Numbered from the stretch's first letter, positions 6,257 through 15,706 are shown. The stretch: DNA of 30,850 bases from Salinimicrobium sp049687495 (GCA_049687495.1 JBAVJB010000061.1:1-30850); one strand, 5' to 3'. Numbers and translations: made by a program. Notes: generated by a model from the sequence alone, not told the origin.

Positions 6257-7522
6257 CTATCCTGCGGAAGCCATTTGCATAAGAATCGTGCTGAGGATGG
6301 CGCCATAGGTCCCAACCACATATCCAAATACTGCCAACAGCACTCCAACCGTTGCCAGAGAAGGGTGGAAGGCCGCCGCCACAACAGGAGCTGAGGCTGC
6401 ACCACCAACATTCGCCTGGCTTCCCACTGCCAGGAAGAAATAAGGTGCTTTGACCAATTTTGCAACCAGGATAAGCAACCCGGCGTGAATGGCCATCCAA
6501 ACCAAACCAATGGCGATCAATCCCGGGTTGTCAAAGACCATGGTGAGGTCCATCTTCATCCCGATGGTGGCCACAAGGAAATAGATGAACACGCTTCCAA
6601 TCTTACTTGCTCCCGCACCTTCATATTCTTTTGCTCTGGTAAAGGACAATATTATTCCCACCGCCGTGGCAATGGTGATCATCCAGAAGAAAGAGGAGGC
6701 AAAGGAGGAAAGCGCAGATTTATTGTCATTAAAGGCATCAAAGTTTGCGGTAAGAGTTTCTGAAATTCCTTCGGCTCCCCAATGCGCCAAACCTACAGCT
6801 CCAAATGCGATGGCCAGCATGATCATAAGGTCAGACAATGATGGATTGCGGGTGACACTTTCGGCATAAGCAGTAACCTTGTGTTTAAGTTCAGTAATAG
6901 CCGAATTGTCTGCCTTCAGCCAGGTGTCGATACGATCACTTTTACCAATCCCCATCAGGAGAATGGCCATCCAGAGATTGGCGACTACGATGTCAACCAA
7001 CACCATTCCGCCGTAAAGATCAGGGTTGTATTCAAAGATCTCCAGCATGGCAGCCTGGTTGGCGCCACCACCTATCCAGCTTCCGGCAAGGGTTGATAAT
7101 CCGCGCCACACGGCGTCAGGACCAATTCCGCCCACTGTTTCCGGAGAAAAGATGGAGATAAGGAGGATGGCGAGAGGTCCACCAATGATGATTCCTACGG
7201 TTCCCGTAAAGAACATTATTAATGCTTTAGGCCCCAGGTTAAAGATGGCCTTAAGGTCTATGCTCAGGGTCATTAAGACGAGCGATGCCGGCAATAAGTA
7301 ACGGCTGGCAATAAAATAGAGCTGTGAGGTTTCATCTGAAATGATGTTCAGCGAATTCAAGATCGCCGGGATGAGATAACACATCAACAGGGCCGGAACC
7401 ACTTTATAGAATTTGTACCAGAAACCGGTCTTTTTAGACGACGTGAGAAAAACAAAACCAAGAGCCAGCATCAAAAGACCGAGAACGATGGCGTCATTGG
7501 TGAAAATTGGGGGAGTTTCCAT
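6257..7522 (-). CDS. DUF819 family multispanning membrane protein
   Basis: A 421-residue polytopic protein with about ten hydrophobic helices, resembling the DUF819 (YjcL-like) family. Features include the early segment NDAIVLGLLMLALGFVFL, the glycine-rich GSWIGGGANQAAMLEIF and the late VGSQANVGGAASAPVVAAAF, a small-residue motif that recalls ion or solute transporters. The substrate is not known to me. The open frame extends 17 codons upstream to 7573, but METPPIFTNDA at 7522 gives the normal family start. Flanking genes do not suggest a partner. Confidence 0.88.
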   Translation of the reverse strand: METPPIFTNDAIVLGLLMLALGFVFLTSSKKTGFWYKFYKVVPALLMCYLIPAILNSLNIISDETSQLYFIASRYLLPASLVLMTLSIDLKAIFNLGPKALIMFFTGTVGIIIGGPLAILLISIFSPETVGGIGPDAVWRGLSTLAGSWIGGGANQAAMLEIFEYNPDLYGGMVLVDIVVANLWMAILLMGIGKSDRIDTWLKADNSAITELKHKVTAYAESVTRNPSLSDLMIMLAIAFGAVGLAHWGAEGISETLTANFDAFNDNKSALSSFASSFFWMITIATAVGIILSFTRAKEYEGAGASKIGSVFIYFLVATIGMKMDLTMVFDNPGLIAIGLVWMAIHAGLLILVAKLVKAPYFFLAVGSQANVGGAASAPVVAAAFHPSLATVGVLLAVFGYVVGTYGAILSTILMQMASAG

Positions 7523-7629
7523 AGTTATTGAGTAAGGCCGGCAAAATACAATTTTATTGGAAGACAGGCACATGCTTTGGCCCCCTGCTCATGGGTTTTC
7601 CACATTTTTTCAATAGCGATGAAAGTAAG

Positions 7630-8439
7630 CTATAGCCTGAAGATCTTCTTAAGACTTATGGCGACGCCATCCTCATGGCCGGGATGTGTGACTTCTTTGG
7701 CGATCTCAAGGATCTCGGGTTTGGCATTTCCTACAGCTATTCCCAGGCCTGCTGCTTGCAGCATTTCGTAATCGTTATGATTGTCGCCAAAGGCTATCGC
7801 CTGCTCCAAAGGCAGCTGAAAATGCTCTTTTAGAAGCTGCTCTATGGCAGTGAGTTTAGAAACTTTTTTATTCGCGATCTCCAGGTAGGTGGGCTTGGAG
7901 CGGTAGAGATGCAGCTCTTCGGAATATTCCTTCTCAAGAAAATTGACGATGCTGTCTATGTTTTCTCCCTCCCCCATGCACATGATCTTGTGCGCCGATT
8001 TCTGCTCATTTTCCCATTTTTGGACCACCTCTTTCGCAGAAAGAACCATGGGAGTTACTTTGGTGTTGTTTTCTTCGCGTGTTGCCCAGCGGTCCATTTG
8101 CGGCACATACCATTCTTCGGAATGATACAGGCTAAGATGTACCTGCAGGTCTTTATTGAAATCCTGGAGGGCTTTTACTGTTTGCAGCGGGATCTCGGTA
8201 GAGCTGATGCTTCTGCCGTCCACGAGAATGAGTCCGCCGTTGTAACAAATGATGGGCTGGTGGGAAATATGAAGCTCCTCCTGCAGATGCTGCATCGCCT
8301 GTGGCATTCTTGAGGAGATAAGCACCACCGGCACCTGTTGCTGCAGCTGCTGTATGACTTCTTTTGTGAGGTGAGATAACTGCCGGTCCTTGTTGAGCAA
8401 GGTGCCGTCAATATCTGAAAATACGATCTTATAGGTCAT
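7630..8439 (-). CDS. Cof-type HAD-IIB phosphatase
   Basis: A 269-residue cytoplasmic hydrolase of the HAD superfamily. Motif I is FSDIDGTLL with the nucleophile D9 and D11. Motif II is in VVLISSR, motif III Lys lies in KVSKLTAIEQLL, and motif IV is FGDNHNDYEML. The C2-type cap between motifs II and III matches the Cof/YidA group that dephosphorylates sugar phosphates, FMN or PLP. The precise substrate cannot be read from sequence. It is the last gene of a three-gene operon. Its ATG overlaps the stop codon of the hydrolase gene by four bases, so coupled translation is likely. Confidence 0.92.
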   Translation of the reverse strand: MTYKIVFSDIDGTLLNKDRQLSHLTKEVIQQLQQQVPVVLISSRMPQAMQHLQEELHISHQPIICYNGGLILVDGRSISSTEIPLQTVKALQDFNKDLQVHLSLYHSEEWYVPQMDRWATREENNTKVTPMVLSAKEVVQKWENEQKSAHKIMCMGEGENIDSIVNFLEKEYSEELHLYRSKPTYLEIANKKVSKLTAIEQLLKEHFQLPLEQAIAFGDNHNDYEMLQAAGLGIAVGNAKPEILEIAKEVTHPGHEDGVAISLKKIFRL

Positions 8440-9368
8440 TTTAGCTGTGCAATAAAATCTGAAATTATGGGAACAAGCTCCGGGTGCAACGGCAGGCCGG
8501 GTTCATTATAAGACTTGCTGTTCTCCAGGTCGTCGCCTTCTATTTTTTTGAGCACGTGGTTCATCTTATCAACGATGACCAGCTTTGCATTAGGCGCAGC
8601 TTTTTGCAGCATTTGGGCTTCTGAAGGAGCTATTTGCAAGTCCTTATTCCCGTTGATCAACAGCACCGGCAAATCCAGTTTTTGGATCTCCTGCTGCGGA
8701 TCATACTTCATCCAGGAAACCAGGAATGGCTGGACCGATGGCCGAAAGATCGCCTGTAAAGCAGGATTATAGCTAGAGCTGGTTCCGGTCTCCTTCAGTT
8801 CCTTTATTGTTTGCTCCACGTTCTCCTTAAGTTGTGGCATTTGCTGCCCTATCTGTTCAATAAGGATAGCGTCCAGAGACTGCGCCGCCCCGGCTATGGA
8901 TATGAATGCATCGGCTTTATCTTTGGCAGCCAGCATGCCCACCAAAGAGCCCTGGCTATGGCCGAGCACGATGATCTTTTTGAAGCTGTTTTTCTGTTTA
9001 AAGTGATCTATTGCCGCGGAAGCATCTTCCACAAAATCATCAAAGCTTAGATCCTGTTCAGAAACCTTTCCCTGCAAGACCTGCGAGATTCTTTTGTCAT
9101 ACCTAAAGCTGGCGATTTCCTCTTCAGCAAGGCCATTGGCCAGCTGCTTCAAAGAATTGTTCTGCAAAAACGGCTGATTCCCATTACGGTCTGTAGGGCC
9201 GGAGCCCTGGATAATGATCACCAGCGGTACCTGCTCTTCTGTGGCCGGCTTGACCAGGGTTCCGTTTACGTATTCATTGATAGCTACTTCTTCTGAAGTG
9301 ATTTCGGTTTGCTGTGCAAAAAGAATTCCGGTGAAGAAGAGGAGGAGGGCTGCAAATTTATGCTTCAT
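8436..9368 (-). CDS. Secreted alpha/beta hydrolase
   Basis: A 310-residue protein with a signal peptide (MKHKFAALLLFFTGILFAQQ) and an alpha/beta hydrolase fold. The oxyanion segment is IIQGSGPTDRNGN, the nucleophile elbow is GHSQGS, the acid lies in LINGNKDLQI and the histidine in KMNHVLK. It likely acts in the periplasm as an esterase or acyl-peptidase-like enzyme; the substrate is unknown. It overlaps the upstream membrane protein gene by 11 bases and the downstream HAD gene by 4, which indicates one operon. Confidence 0.9.
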   Translation of the reverse strand: MKHKFAALLLFFTGILFAQQTEITSEEVAINEYVNGTLVKPATEEQVPLVIIIQGSGPTDRNGNQPFLQNNSLKQLANGLAEEEIASFRYDKRISQVLQGKVSEQDLSFDDFVEDASAAIDHFKQKNSFKKIIVLGHSQGSLVGMLAAKDKADAFISIAGAAQSLDAILIEQIGQQMPQLKENVEQTIKELKETGTSSSYNPALQAIFRPSVQPFLVSWMKYDPQQEIQKLDLPVLLINGNKDLQIAPSEAQMLQKAAPNAKLVIVDKMNHVLKKIEGDDLENSKSYNEPGLPLHPELVPIISDFIAQLK

Positions 9369-9855
9369 GTGCTGTGGCTTGAAAATGTGTTTTTATGATG
9401 TCTTTGGCTGCTTTGGGCCGCTGCGTGCCCAGTAAAAATTTGTGCCCGTCTTTGGTCACGATCTGGATGCCTTTATTTCCGTAGACATTATAAGATTTCC
9501 AGCTATGGCCTAATCCGCGTAAGCCCCAGCCGCCAAATTCTTTGACCGGGTCATACTCCCGCACATAACATTCGCTCATGTCTTTCCAGGCAAAAGTCCT
9601 TCTCGTAAAGCTGAAAGGCTTGAAATAGGCTGTGATGCCGCGGTCGTCAATACGCGTTTGCAGGCGCAAATATAGCAAACCAAAAACGATGGGGATCGTG
9701 ATGGCGAGGCTAATGATAGAGACGATCAAAGCAGTGTCTTCACTGGCTTTGCGGGTGGCGTAGTAGGCCGTACCCACAACGATCACAATGATGGCAAGGA
9801 TGAACATGAGCAGCCACCAGCGGTTTAAAAACTGTTTTTCCTGAAAGATCTTCAT
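9358..9855 (-). CDS. Two-TM membrane protein with a PH-like cytoplasmic domain
   Basis: The 165-residue product has two hydrophobic helices (about 13-33 and 42-62) followed by a soluble beta-rich region. Signature-like stretches are TFAWKDMSECYVREYDPVKEFGGWGLRGLG and NKGIQIVTKDGHKFLLGTQRP. The pattern of two helices plus a PH-like fold recalls small bacterial PH-domain or DUF6141-like proteins, but that assignment is from memory of the motif. First gene of the operon with the hydrolase and HAD genes, with an 11-base overlap. Function unknown. Confidence 0.75.
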   Translation of the reverse strand: MKIFQEKQFLNRWWLLMFILAIIVIVVGTAYYATRKASEDTALIVSIISLAITIPIVFGLLYLRLQTRIDDRGITAYFKPFSFTRRTFAWKDMSECYVREYDPVKEFGGWGLRGLGHSWKSYNVYGNKGIQIVTKDGHKFLLGTQRPKAAKDIIKTHFQATAHEA

Positions 9856-9968
9856 AGGTTGGGGAGGTTTTTCTTTTAAAGTTACAAATTTCTTTTGTGC
9901 TGCCCATCCCGCGTAACCTCATAAAAAAAGGCAGGATATTTGAAATAAGAAAACCAACCGCGATTTTC

Positions 9969-9976
9969 TATCTTTG
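9969..9976 (+). promoter_or_regulatory. -7 box for the S1/P1 nuclease gene
   Basis: TATCTTTG matches TAnnTTTG, 24 bases before the ATG at 10001. A TTTG at 9939-9942 is 26 bases upstream, a little far for the -33 element. Confidence 0.55.
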
Positions 9977-10000
9977 CGGGAGCTTTAACTAAAAATATTT

Positions 10001-10783
10001 ATGAAAAAATTATTTCTTTTTGCGGCGCTACTTGTAGCCACCGTTTCTTTTGCTTCGGAAGGTGACTGGGGCAGAACCGGTCACCGTGCTACCGGAGAGG
10101 TAGCCCAGGATTACCTTTCAAAAAAGGCAAAAATGAAGATCGCTGAAATTCTTGATGGCCAAAGCCTGGCCTTTGTCTCTACCTATGCAGACGATATCAA
10201 GAGCGATTCCCGATACAGAAAATACAGCCCATGGCACTACGTAAACCTGCCTGCAGGCGAAACCGAGTATAAGATAGAGGAGGCAAACTCTTCGGGAGAC
10301 CTGATACAGGGAATAAAAAAGAGTATCTCTGTGCTTAAAGATCCTTCGGCTTCAAAAGAAGACAAGGCTTTTTTCCTGAAACTACTGGTGCATTTCATGG
10401 GAGACCTGCACCAACCTTTGCACACGGGAAGAGGTGAAGATAAAGGCGGAAATGACATACAGGTACAATGGTTTGGCCACGGTTCAAACCTGCACCGCGT
10501 TTGGGACAGCGAAATGATCGATGATTTCCAGATGAGCTTTACCGAACTTGCCGAGAGCACCGATGAACTTTCTAAAAAAGAGGTGAACCAGTTGCAGCAG
10601 GGTAGCATTCTTGACTGGATGTATGAGTCTAAAGAATTGAGCAAAAAAGTCTATGATTCTGTTGAAATTGGAGAAAAACTTGGATATGAGTACATGTACA
10701 ACTGGTTTCCTGTAGTACATGACCAGCTTCAAAAAGGCGGAATAAGACTGGCTAAAGTGCTGAACGACATCTACGGAAAGTAA
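10001..10783 (+). CDS. Secreted S1/P1-type zinc nuclease
   Basis: A 260-residue member of the S1/P1 family, trinuclear zinc enzymes that cut single-stranded nucleic acid and act as 3'-nucleotidases. The signal peptide is MKKLFLFAALLVATVSFA. The mature part starts near SEGDWGRTGHRATGEVA, with the Trp and His zinc ligands. Further ligands lie in YADDIK, HYVNLP, HFMGDLHQPLH, GGNDIQVQW and NLHRVWDSEM. All family motifs appear intact. In family enzymes the N-terminal Trp is itself a zinc ligand, so cleavage directly before W would be needed; three or four residues precede it by the predicted signal cleavage. Probably supplies phosphate or nucleosides from external DNA and RNA. Confidence 0.93.
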   Translation: MKKLFLFAALLVATVSFASEGDWGRTGHRATGEVAQDYLSKKAKMKIAEILDGQSLAFVSTYADDIKSDSRYRKYSPWHYVNLPAGETEYKIEEANSSGDLIQGIKKSISVLKDPSASKEDKAFFLKLLVHFMGDLHQPLHTGRGEDKGGNDIQVQWFGHGSNLHRVWDSEMIDDFQMSFTELAESTDELSKKEVNQLQQGSILDWMYESKELSKKVYDSVEIGEKLGYEYMYNWFPVVHDQLQKGGIRLAKVLNDIYGK

Positions 10784-10805
10784 GTTTTATCTTATAAGAA
10801 TCTAT

Positions 10806-10836
10806 AAAGCCTGGATTTCATATTCGGGCTTTTTTT
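10806..10836 (+). terminator. Terminator of the nuclease gene
   Basis: Stem AAAGCCTG/CGGGCTTT (one G-U pair) with an 11-base loop and a T-run. The rest of the 190-base gap up to the kinase gene (10837-10973) is AT-rich leader without a clear consensus -7 box. Confidence 0.8.
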
Positions 10837-10973
10837 GTGCCTGATTTTTAAAAGTTTAGAAGACTGTAAAGCAATTTTTATAATTCTTGTGATATTTTCT
10901 TTTTTTGTTGGATAATAGATTAAAAATAAATAATTTGCGGTACCCTGCAGATCGAGAACTTAACCGATAAAAT

Positions 10974-13184
10974 TTGAAAAAGAACTACTTTTTAGGCCTC
11001 TTCGGTTTAATATTTTCTGTTGCTCTTTACCCTCAGTCTTCAGGGGAAACCTTCAAAGACAGTATCAAGGGTTTGAGTAAGTCTTTTAATAAGGCTTATG
11101 AAAACTATGATTACAACAGCGCCATTGAACACGGTCTTGAACTTATAAGACTGGCTTCAAAAAAGCAGGATGATTATCATCTTAGCAACGGTTACAACAA
11201 TCTTGGTATAGTTTGGGAGGTGCTCGAGGATTCTTCTCGAGCCAAGGAAAACTATCAAAAATCCCTGGAATATGCGCAACTGCTAAAGAATGACACTTTG
11301 CTGCTCAACGCGTATAATAACCTTGGAAATATCTACTCCCAGGATAAAAAAACAGTTGCGAAGGGAATACAGTTTTACCAGAAGGCCTTGAAAATTGCTT
11401 CGACAAAGCTTTCTCCAAAAGAGGCTCTTACTCCTGTGATCAATATAGGATGGACGTACCTCGAAAACAAAGATTACGACAAGGCTTTGCCATATTTGTT
11501 GGAAGCTGAAGAATTTTTGCAGGATCTGGATGAACCTTCAGCAAGAGCAAATTTGCTCGTGCTCTTTGGAATGTACCATACCGGTAAAAATGATTTTGAG
11601 GCTGCGCGTCAGAATTTTGAACGTTCGGCAGAAATTGTAGATGGAGATTCTCTTTACCGTGACGCTTCTTTTACCTATGAAGAATTTGCCAAAATGCTCT
11701 TCAAAAATGGCAATTTTCAAGAGGCTTATGCTGCGCTGGAAAAACACCAGGAACTACGGGAAAAGGTGCAGCAGCAGGAAAGGAATTTGCAGCGGGAAGC
11801 GATGTATGGCAAATTTGAAACCGAGTTTGAAACCGAAGAATATAAAAAAGACCTTGCCGCAGCCCAGCGGGAGCAGCAATATAAAGATGAGGCCCTGGCA
11901 AAGACCAAGCAGCTGTCGCTTATTACAAGCGTTTCGGCTATTGTGATGTTCATCTTCCTCGTGCTGTTGTTCAAGAATAACCGTATCAGGAAAAGACTTA
12001 TCAGTCAGCTGAAGGACAAGAACAGGGAACTCATAGCTTCCAAAGAAGAGGCAGAAAGGCTTTCAATGCTTAAAACGCGGTTTTTCTCAACCGTTAGCCA
12101 CGAGCTTCGTACCCCGTTGTACGGCGTGGTAGGCCTCACAGATCTTTTACTTGAAGATAACCAGAATGAAAAGCAACGGGAGGATCTTAAATCTTTAAAG
12201 TTTTCTGCAGATTATTTGCTGGCGCTCATCAACGATGTGCTGCAAATGAACAAAATGGAGTCAAATCTTGTACACCTGGAGAACAGCAATTTCAACATTA
12301 AAGAGCTTTTCGAGGGTATTGTGAAATCTTTCGAGACCACGAGAAATCTTAACGAGAACAAGATCGAACTGCAAATCGATGATGATATTCCGCAGGTATT
12401 AATAGGTGATTCCATGCGCCTGTCCCAGATCATGATGAACCTCATGGGTAATGCCGTAAAATTTACCGAGAACGGCCTGGTGTGGATCAAAGCCGAACTT
12501 AGGGAATGTCCTTCCCACGAGTGCTATATCCATTTTGAGGTAGGCGATACCGGCGTGGGAATTCCCCAGGATAAGCAACAGGAGATCTTCGAGGAATTCT
12601 CCCAGTTGAAATCCAACAACTTTAATTACCAGGGAACAGGTTTGGGCCTCCCTATTGTGAAGAAACTGCTGCACCTGTTCAAATCTGAAATTCGCCTGGA
12701 CAGTGAGGTAGGTAAAGGTTCTGTCTTTAGTTTCGAGATTGGATTTGAGCGCGGGCAATCTCACGAGACCGTGGCATCAAACACTGCTGCCATGGAGGCA
12801 GAAACTGCAGCATTGGTGAAACGTGCTCTAATTGTGGACGACAACAGGATCAACCAGGTGGTCACTCAAAGAATTCTTGAAAAGAAAGACTTTGAATGTG
12901 CTGTTGCCGGAAGTGGAGAAGAAGCTATAGAGATCCTTCAAAAAGAGCATTTTGACCTGGTGTTGATGGACGTGAACATGCCGGGCATGAACGGGATGCA
13001 AACCACCCAGGAGATTAGAAAATTCAACGCTAATATCCCGGTGATTGCGCTTACTGCCGTTGAAGTAGGAGAGATGAGGGAGGAGATCCTTGGCGCAGGG
13101 ATGAACGATATCATCAATAAACCTTACGACATTCCGCAGTTCTTCAATACCATCTTCAGAAATCTACTGCAACCGGTGGCTTAG
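10974..13184 (+). CDS. TPR hybrid sensor histidine kinase/response regulator
   Basis: The 736-residue protein has a signal sequence (MKKNYFLGLFGLIFSVALYP), a periplasmic TPR array (about 35-265), a coiled-coil segment, one membrane helix (about 314-333), a HisKA domain with H376 in STVSHELRTP, an ATPase domain (N box NLMGNAVKF, G1 DTGVGIP, G2 GTGLGLPIVKKL), and a C-terminal receiver with D666 in LMDVNMPG and K in INKPYD. There is no DNA-binding output, so the phosphate must pass to a separate protein. The start codon is TTG: a stop lies two codons upstream, and no ATG occurs in frame before the TPR array. It overlaps the convergent lnt gene by four bases. Confidence 0.93.
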   Translation: MKKNYFLGLFGLIFSVALYPQSSGETFKDSIKGLSKSFNKAYENYDYNSAIEHGLELIRLASKKQDDYHLSNGYNNLGIVWEVLEDSSRAKENYQKSLEYAQLLKNDTLLLNAYNNLGNIYSQDKKTVAKGIQFYQKALKIASTKLSPKEALTPVINIGWTYLENKDYDKALPYLLEAEEFLQDLDEPSARANLLVLFGMYHTGKNDFEAARQNFERSAEIVDGDSLYRDASFTYEEFAKMLFKNGNFQEAYAALEKHQELREKVQQQERNLQREAMYGKFETEFETEEYKKDLAAAQREQQYKDEALAKTKQLSLITSVSAIVMFIFLVLLFKNNRIRKRLISQLKDKNRELIASKEEAERLSMLKTRFFSTVSHELRTPLYGVVGLTDLLLEDNQNEKQREDLKSLKFSADYLLALINDVLQMNKMESNLVHLENSNFNIKELFEGIVKSFETTRNLNENKIELQIDDDIPQVLIGDSMRLSQIMMNLMGNAVKFTENGLVWIKAELRECPSHECYIHFEVGDTGVGIPQDKQQEIFEEFSQLKSNNFNYQGTGLGLPIVKKLLHLFKSEIRLDSEVGKGSVFSFEIGFERGQSHETVASNTAAMEAETAALVKRALIVDDNRINQVVTQRILEKKDFECAVAGSGEEAIEILQKEHFDLVLMDVNMPGMNGMQTTQEIRKFNANIPVIALTAVEVGEMREEILGAGMNDIINKPYDIPQFFNTIFRNLLQPVA

Positions 13185-14770
13185 TTCCTGCTGCGTTTCC
13201 ACTTTACAATTGCAAAAAGGAAGATGAACAAGCTTAAGAACAAAGCTATTCTTGCAAGATAATCGCCGTATTTGGTGTAAAAAGTGATTTTTTGATTAAG
13301 GCTTACCTCTCCGCGCAGAGCGCCTTGTTTCGTGTAGCCTAATGTTTTCTTTATTTCCCCTTTTTCATTGATAAAAGCCGAAATACCTGTATTGGCACTT
13401 CGCGCAACTGAACGGCGGTTTTCGATCGCCCTTAGGCGGGCATAGCTTAGATGCTGCTTGTGCCCCTGGGTGTCTCCCCACCAGGCATCGTTGGTGATAA
13501 TAGCGAGAAAATCGGCTCCATTATTGACGTAGCCGGTCACGAAATCCCCGTATACAGATTCGTAGCAAATGATGGGGCCCACGTGTTTACCGTTCAGCAA
13601 TTCGAAAGTGCCGCGATCGGGCTGCGTGGTCTTCATCGCTACCGTACCGCCAAGATCTATCATGACATCTCCCAAAAGTGGCCGTAAAAGACCCTGGTAA
13701 GGGAAATTTTCAACTCCTACCACCAGCTTTGACTTGTGATAAAATTGAACCGAATCTTCCACTGAAACCATAAAGGCCGAATTATAGTCGTTGAACCAAA
13801 GATCAGGGCCAAATTGGTTGCTTTGGGGAGTGGCAAGTTTTGGATCGTAAAACTTGTCGTACATAGAAATACCACTCAAAAATGACATTTTTGGATGCCT
13901 TCTTACAAACTCTCTTGTGAAGAAATGCGCTTCGGAATTGACAAAATTCCTGCGTTCGGTACCATCGGCAAAGACGGTTTCGGGTGCGATAACAACTTCA
14001 GTTTGTGAAGTGACATTTTCTTCAGCAAGTTTTTGGAGTAGTTCTCCCACACGGGTATCGGTAGTGTTGTATTTTTCGGTATAAGGATTGATGTTTGGCT
14101 GTAACACCACAGCTTCCATTGTCTCAGGGCTTTCTTCATAATTGGCCAGGATGATCCAGGAGGTGAGAAGCGGGACCAGCAGGAGCAAAGCATTCCGAAG
14201 GATTCCGCGGTAGATGATTCCTTTATCTTTATGCTGCCGGTAAAGCAAAATTACCTTCAGCAGGCTCATATTCAGCAAAAGTATCCAGAGCGTGCCGCCA
14301 AAGGTCCCGGTAAATTCATACCATTGTATCCAGGAAGTGTATTCAGAAAAGGCATTTCCAAGGTTCAGCCAGGGCCAGGAAAATTCCCAGTTAAGGTGCA
14401 GGTATTCAAAGCTCATCCAGATGGTGATGAAAAAGGTAGAAGCCGCTTTAAATTCGGCTCTTTTGGCTACGATGTGGTAGAGCAGGAACACCAGCGACAT
14501 GAGCAGCGAATTCACCGTGATGGCAAAGATGCCACCAAACGGGGTGGAGAAATACAGCCAATAGGTGGTGATGAGGTTCCAGATGAAGAAGCTGAGGTAA
14601 GAGAGCCCGAATATTTTCCATTTCGTATGCTTTGCCTCTCCGGTTCGTAGGTTGAATTCTGTTAAGAGCAGCGGCACGAAGGCGAAGAAAAGGATGAGCG
14701 GAAAGCCATAAGTTGGCCAGCCTAACGCCAGTAAAAATCCTGAAAGCAGCGCAAAAGAAAGGTTTTTCAT
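13181..14770 (-). CDS. lnt: Apolipoprotein N-acyltransferase
   Basis: Adds the third acyl chain to the N-terminal cysteine of lipoproteins at the periplasmic side of the inner membrane. The 529-residue protein has six or so N-terminal helices and a nitrilase-type domain with the E-K-C triad in VVIAPETVF, FYHKSKLVVGVE and GPIICYESVYGD. A final helix closes the protein (ARIALFLSLFIFLFAIV). The frame opens at 14788 with a TTG that lies inside the -7 box, so the ATG at 14770 is the real start. The coding region contains an exact copy of the 17-bp palindrome (13877-13893), read in frame as PKMSFL. Confidence 0.95.
   Translation of the reverse strand: MKNLSFALLSGFLLALGWPTYGFPLILFFAFVPLLLTEFNLRTGEAKHTKWKIFGLSYLSFFIWNLITTYWLYFSTPFGGIFAITVNSLLMSLVFLLYHIVAKRAEFKAASTFFITIWMSFEYLHLNWEFSWPWLNLGNAFSEYTSWIQWYEFTGTFGGTLWILLLNMSLLKVILLYRQHKDKGIIYRGILRNALLLLVPLLTSWIILANYEESPETMEAVVLQPNINPYTEKYNTTDTRVGELLQKLAEENVTSQTEVVIAPETVFADGTERRNFVNSEAHFFTREFVRRHPKMSFLSGISMYDKFYDPKLATPQSNQFGPDLWFNDYNSAFMVSVEDSVQFYHKSKLVVGVENFPYQGLLRPLLGDVMIDLGGTVAMKTTQPDRGTFELLNGKHVGPIICYESVYGDFVTGYVNNGADFLAIITNDAWWGDTQGHKQHLSYARLRAIENRRSVARSANTGISAFINEKGEIKKTLGYTKQGALRGEVSLNQKITFYTKYGDYLARIALFLSLFIFLFAIVKWKRSRN
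13877..13893. repeat. CAAAAATG-A-CATTTTTG palindrome inside lnt
   Basis: An exact match to the 17-bp motif found downstream of three other genes, here within coding sequence. It does not interrupt the reading frame. Confidence 0.7.
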
Positions 14771-14785
14771 GGGGGAGCTTTGGGC

Positions 14786-14814
14786 CAAATTTACAAATAA
14801 AAAAGGTTCAGCAA
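14786..14814 (-). promoter_or_regulatory. Promoter for lnt
   Basis: On the minus strand TTG (14814-14812) and TAAATTTG (14793-14786) are separated by 18 bases, the same geometry as the idi promoter. The ATG at 14770 follows within 16 bases. Confidence 0.6.
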
Positions 14815-14840
14815 TTGGGGCTTAAAAAAAGCTAAAAGAC

Positions 14841-14875
14841 ATGAGGTCTCAAAAATGACATTTTCAGCACCTCTT
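14841..14875. repeat. Decayed copy of the ATGACATT palindrome
   Basis: GAGGTCTCAAAAATGACATTTT is followed by cagcACCTC. The left half fits the family, and the right half has lost one T and diverged. It sits between the divergent lnt and pssA genes, so it cannot be a terminator of either. Confidence 0.55.
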
Positions 14876-14939
14876 CCGCAGGCGTTATACCCTGCGCCAA
14901 ACCAAACCTTTTTAGTATTTTTACGCAAAACCAACCTTT

Positions 14940-15704
14940 ATGAGCCTCAAAAAACATATTCCAAATACGATCACTTTGCTCAACCTTTTATGCGGAAGCA
15001 TCGCCACTATTTTTGCCGTTCAGGGCAATCTTATCATGGCGGCCATCTTTGTGGGACTGGGGATCTTTTTTGACTTTTTTGATGGCCTGGCCGCACGTTT
15101 GCTGCATGTAAAAAGCGAGCTGGGGCTGCAGCTGGATTCCCTGGCCGATATGATCACCAGTGGTGTGGTGCCGGGAATTATCATGTTTCAGCTTTTTAGA
15201 AAAGCTTTGCCGCCAACGGCATTTGAAACTATGGATTGGGAGGCCGGACACGACCTGCTGGAGTGGAATTTTCCTGTCGCTGCACTTACGGGGCTGCTGG
15301 TTACACTTGCTTCGGGATACCGCCTGGCCAAGTTCAATATTGACGAAAGACAAACCGATTCTTTTATAGGCTTGCCAACGCCGGCCAATGCTTTGCTGAT
15401 CATAAGCCTGCCTTTGATCCTGACTTTTCAGCCGAATCCGCAGTTTTTTACGGTAATTCTTAACCAGTGGTTCCTACTGGCCTTGACGTTGTTCTCCTGC
15501 TTTATGCTGAATGCGGAAGTGCCGCTGTTTGCGCTGAAGTTTAGCACCTGGTCATTTGCAGAAAACAAGCTGAGGTATCTTTTTATACTTTACTGCCTGC
15601 TGCTGCTCGTGTTCATGCATTTTGCCGCAATACCGGTAATTATTGTAAGTTATGTGCTGCTGTCGCTGGTGGCGAACAGGAGGCTGAAAAAGGTGGAGAA
15701 TTAA
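14940..15704 (+). CDS. pssA: CDP-diacylglycerol-serine O-phosphatidyltransferase
   Basis: Transfers the phosphatidyl group from CDP-diacylglycerol to serine, the first step toward phosphatidylethanolamine. The 254-residue membrane protein carries the CDP-alcohol phosphotransferase signature D-x2-DG-x2-AR-x8-G-x3-D-x3-D, seen as DFFDGLAARLLHVKSELGLQLDSLAD. About seven hydrophobic helices surround it. A near-consensus -7 box TATTTTTA lies at 14916-14923. It converges with lptB, with only two bases between the stop codons and no clear terminator. Confidence 0.93.
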   Translation: MSLKKHIPNTITLLNLLCGSIATIFAVQGNLIMAAIFVGLGIFFDFFDGLAARLLHVKSELGLQLDSLADMITSGVVPGIIMFQLFRKALPPTAFETMDWEAGHDLLEWNFPVAALTGLLVTLASGYRLAKFNIDERQTDSFIGLPTPANALLIISLPLILTFQPNPQFFTVILNQWFLLALTLFSCFMLNAEVPLFALKFSTWSFAENKLRYLFILYCLLLLVFMHFAAIPVIIVSYVLLSLVANRRLKKVEN

Positions 15705-15706
15705 GC

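Noticed and set aside
6252..6510. Two overlapping reverse frames of 82 and 91 codons
   Set aside because: They lie within the DUF819 gene in other frames and have Trp/Cys-rich unnatural composition.
13181..13184. Possible fusion or readthrough between the kinase and lnt
   Set aside because: The genes are on opposite strands and merely share four bases at their stop codons.
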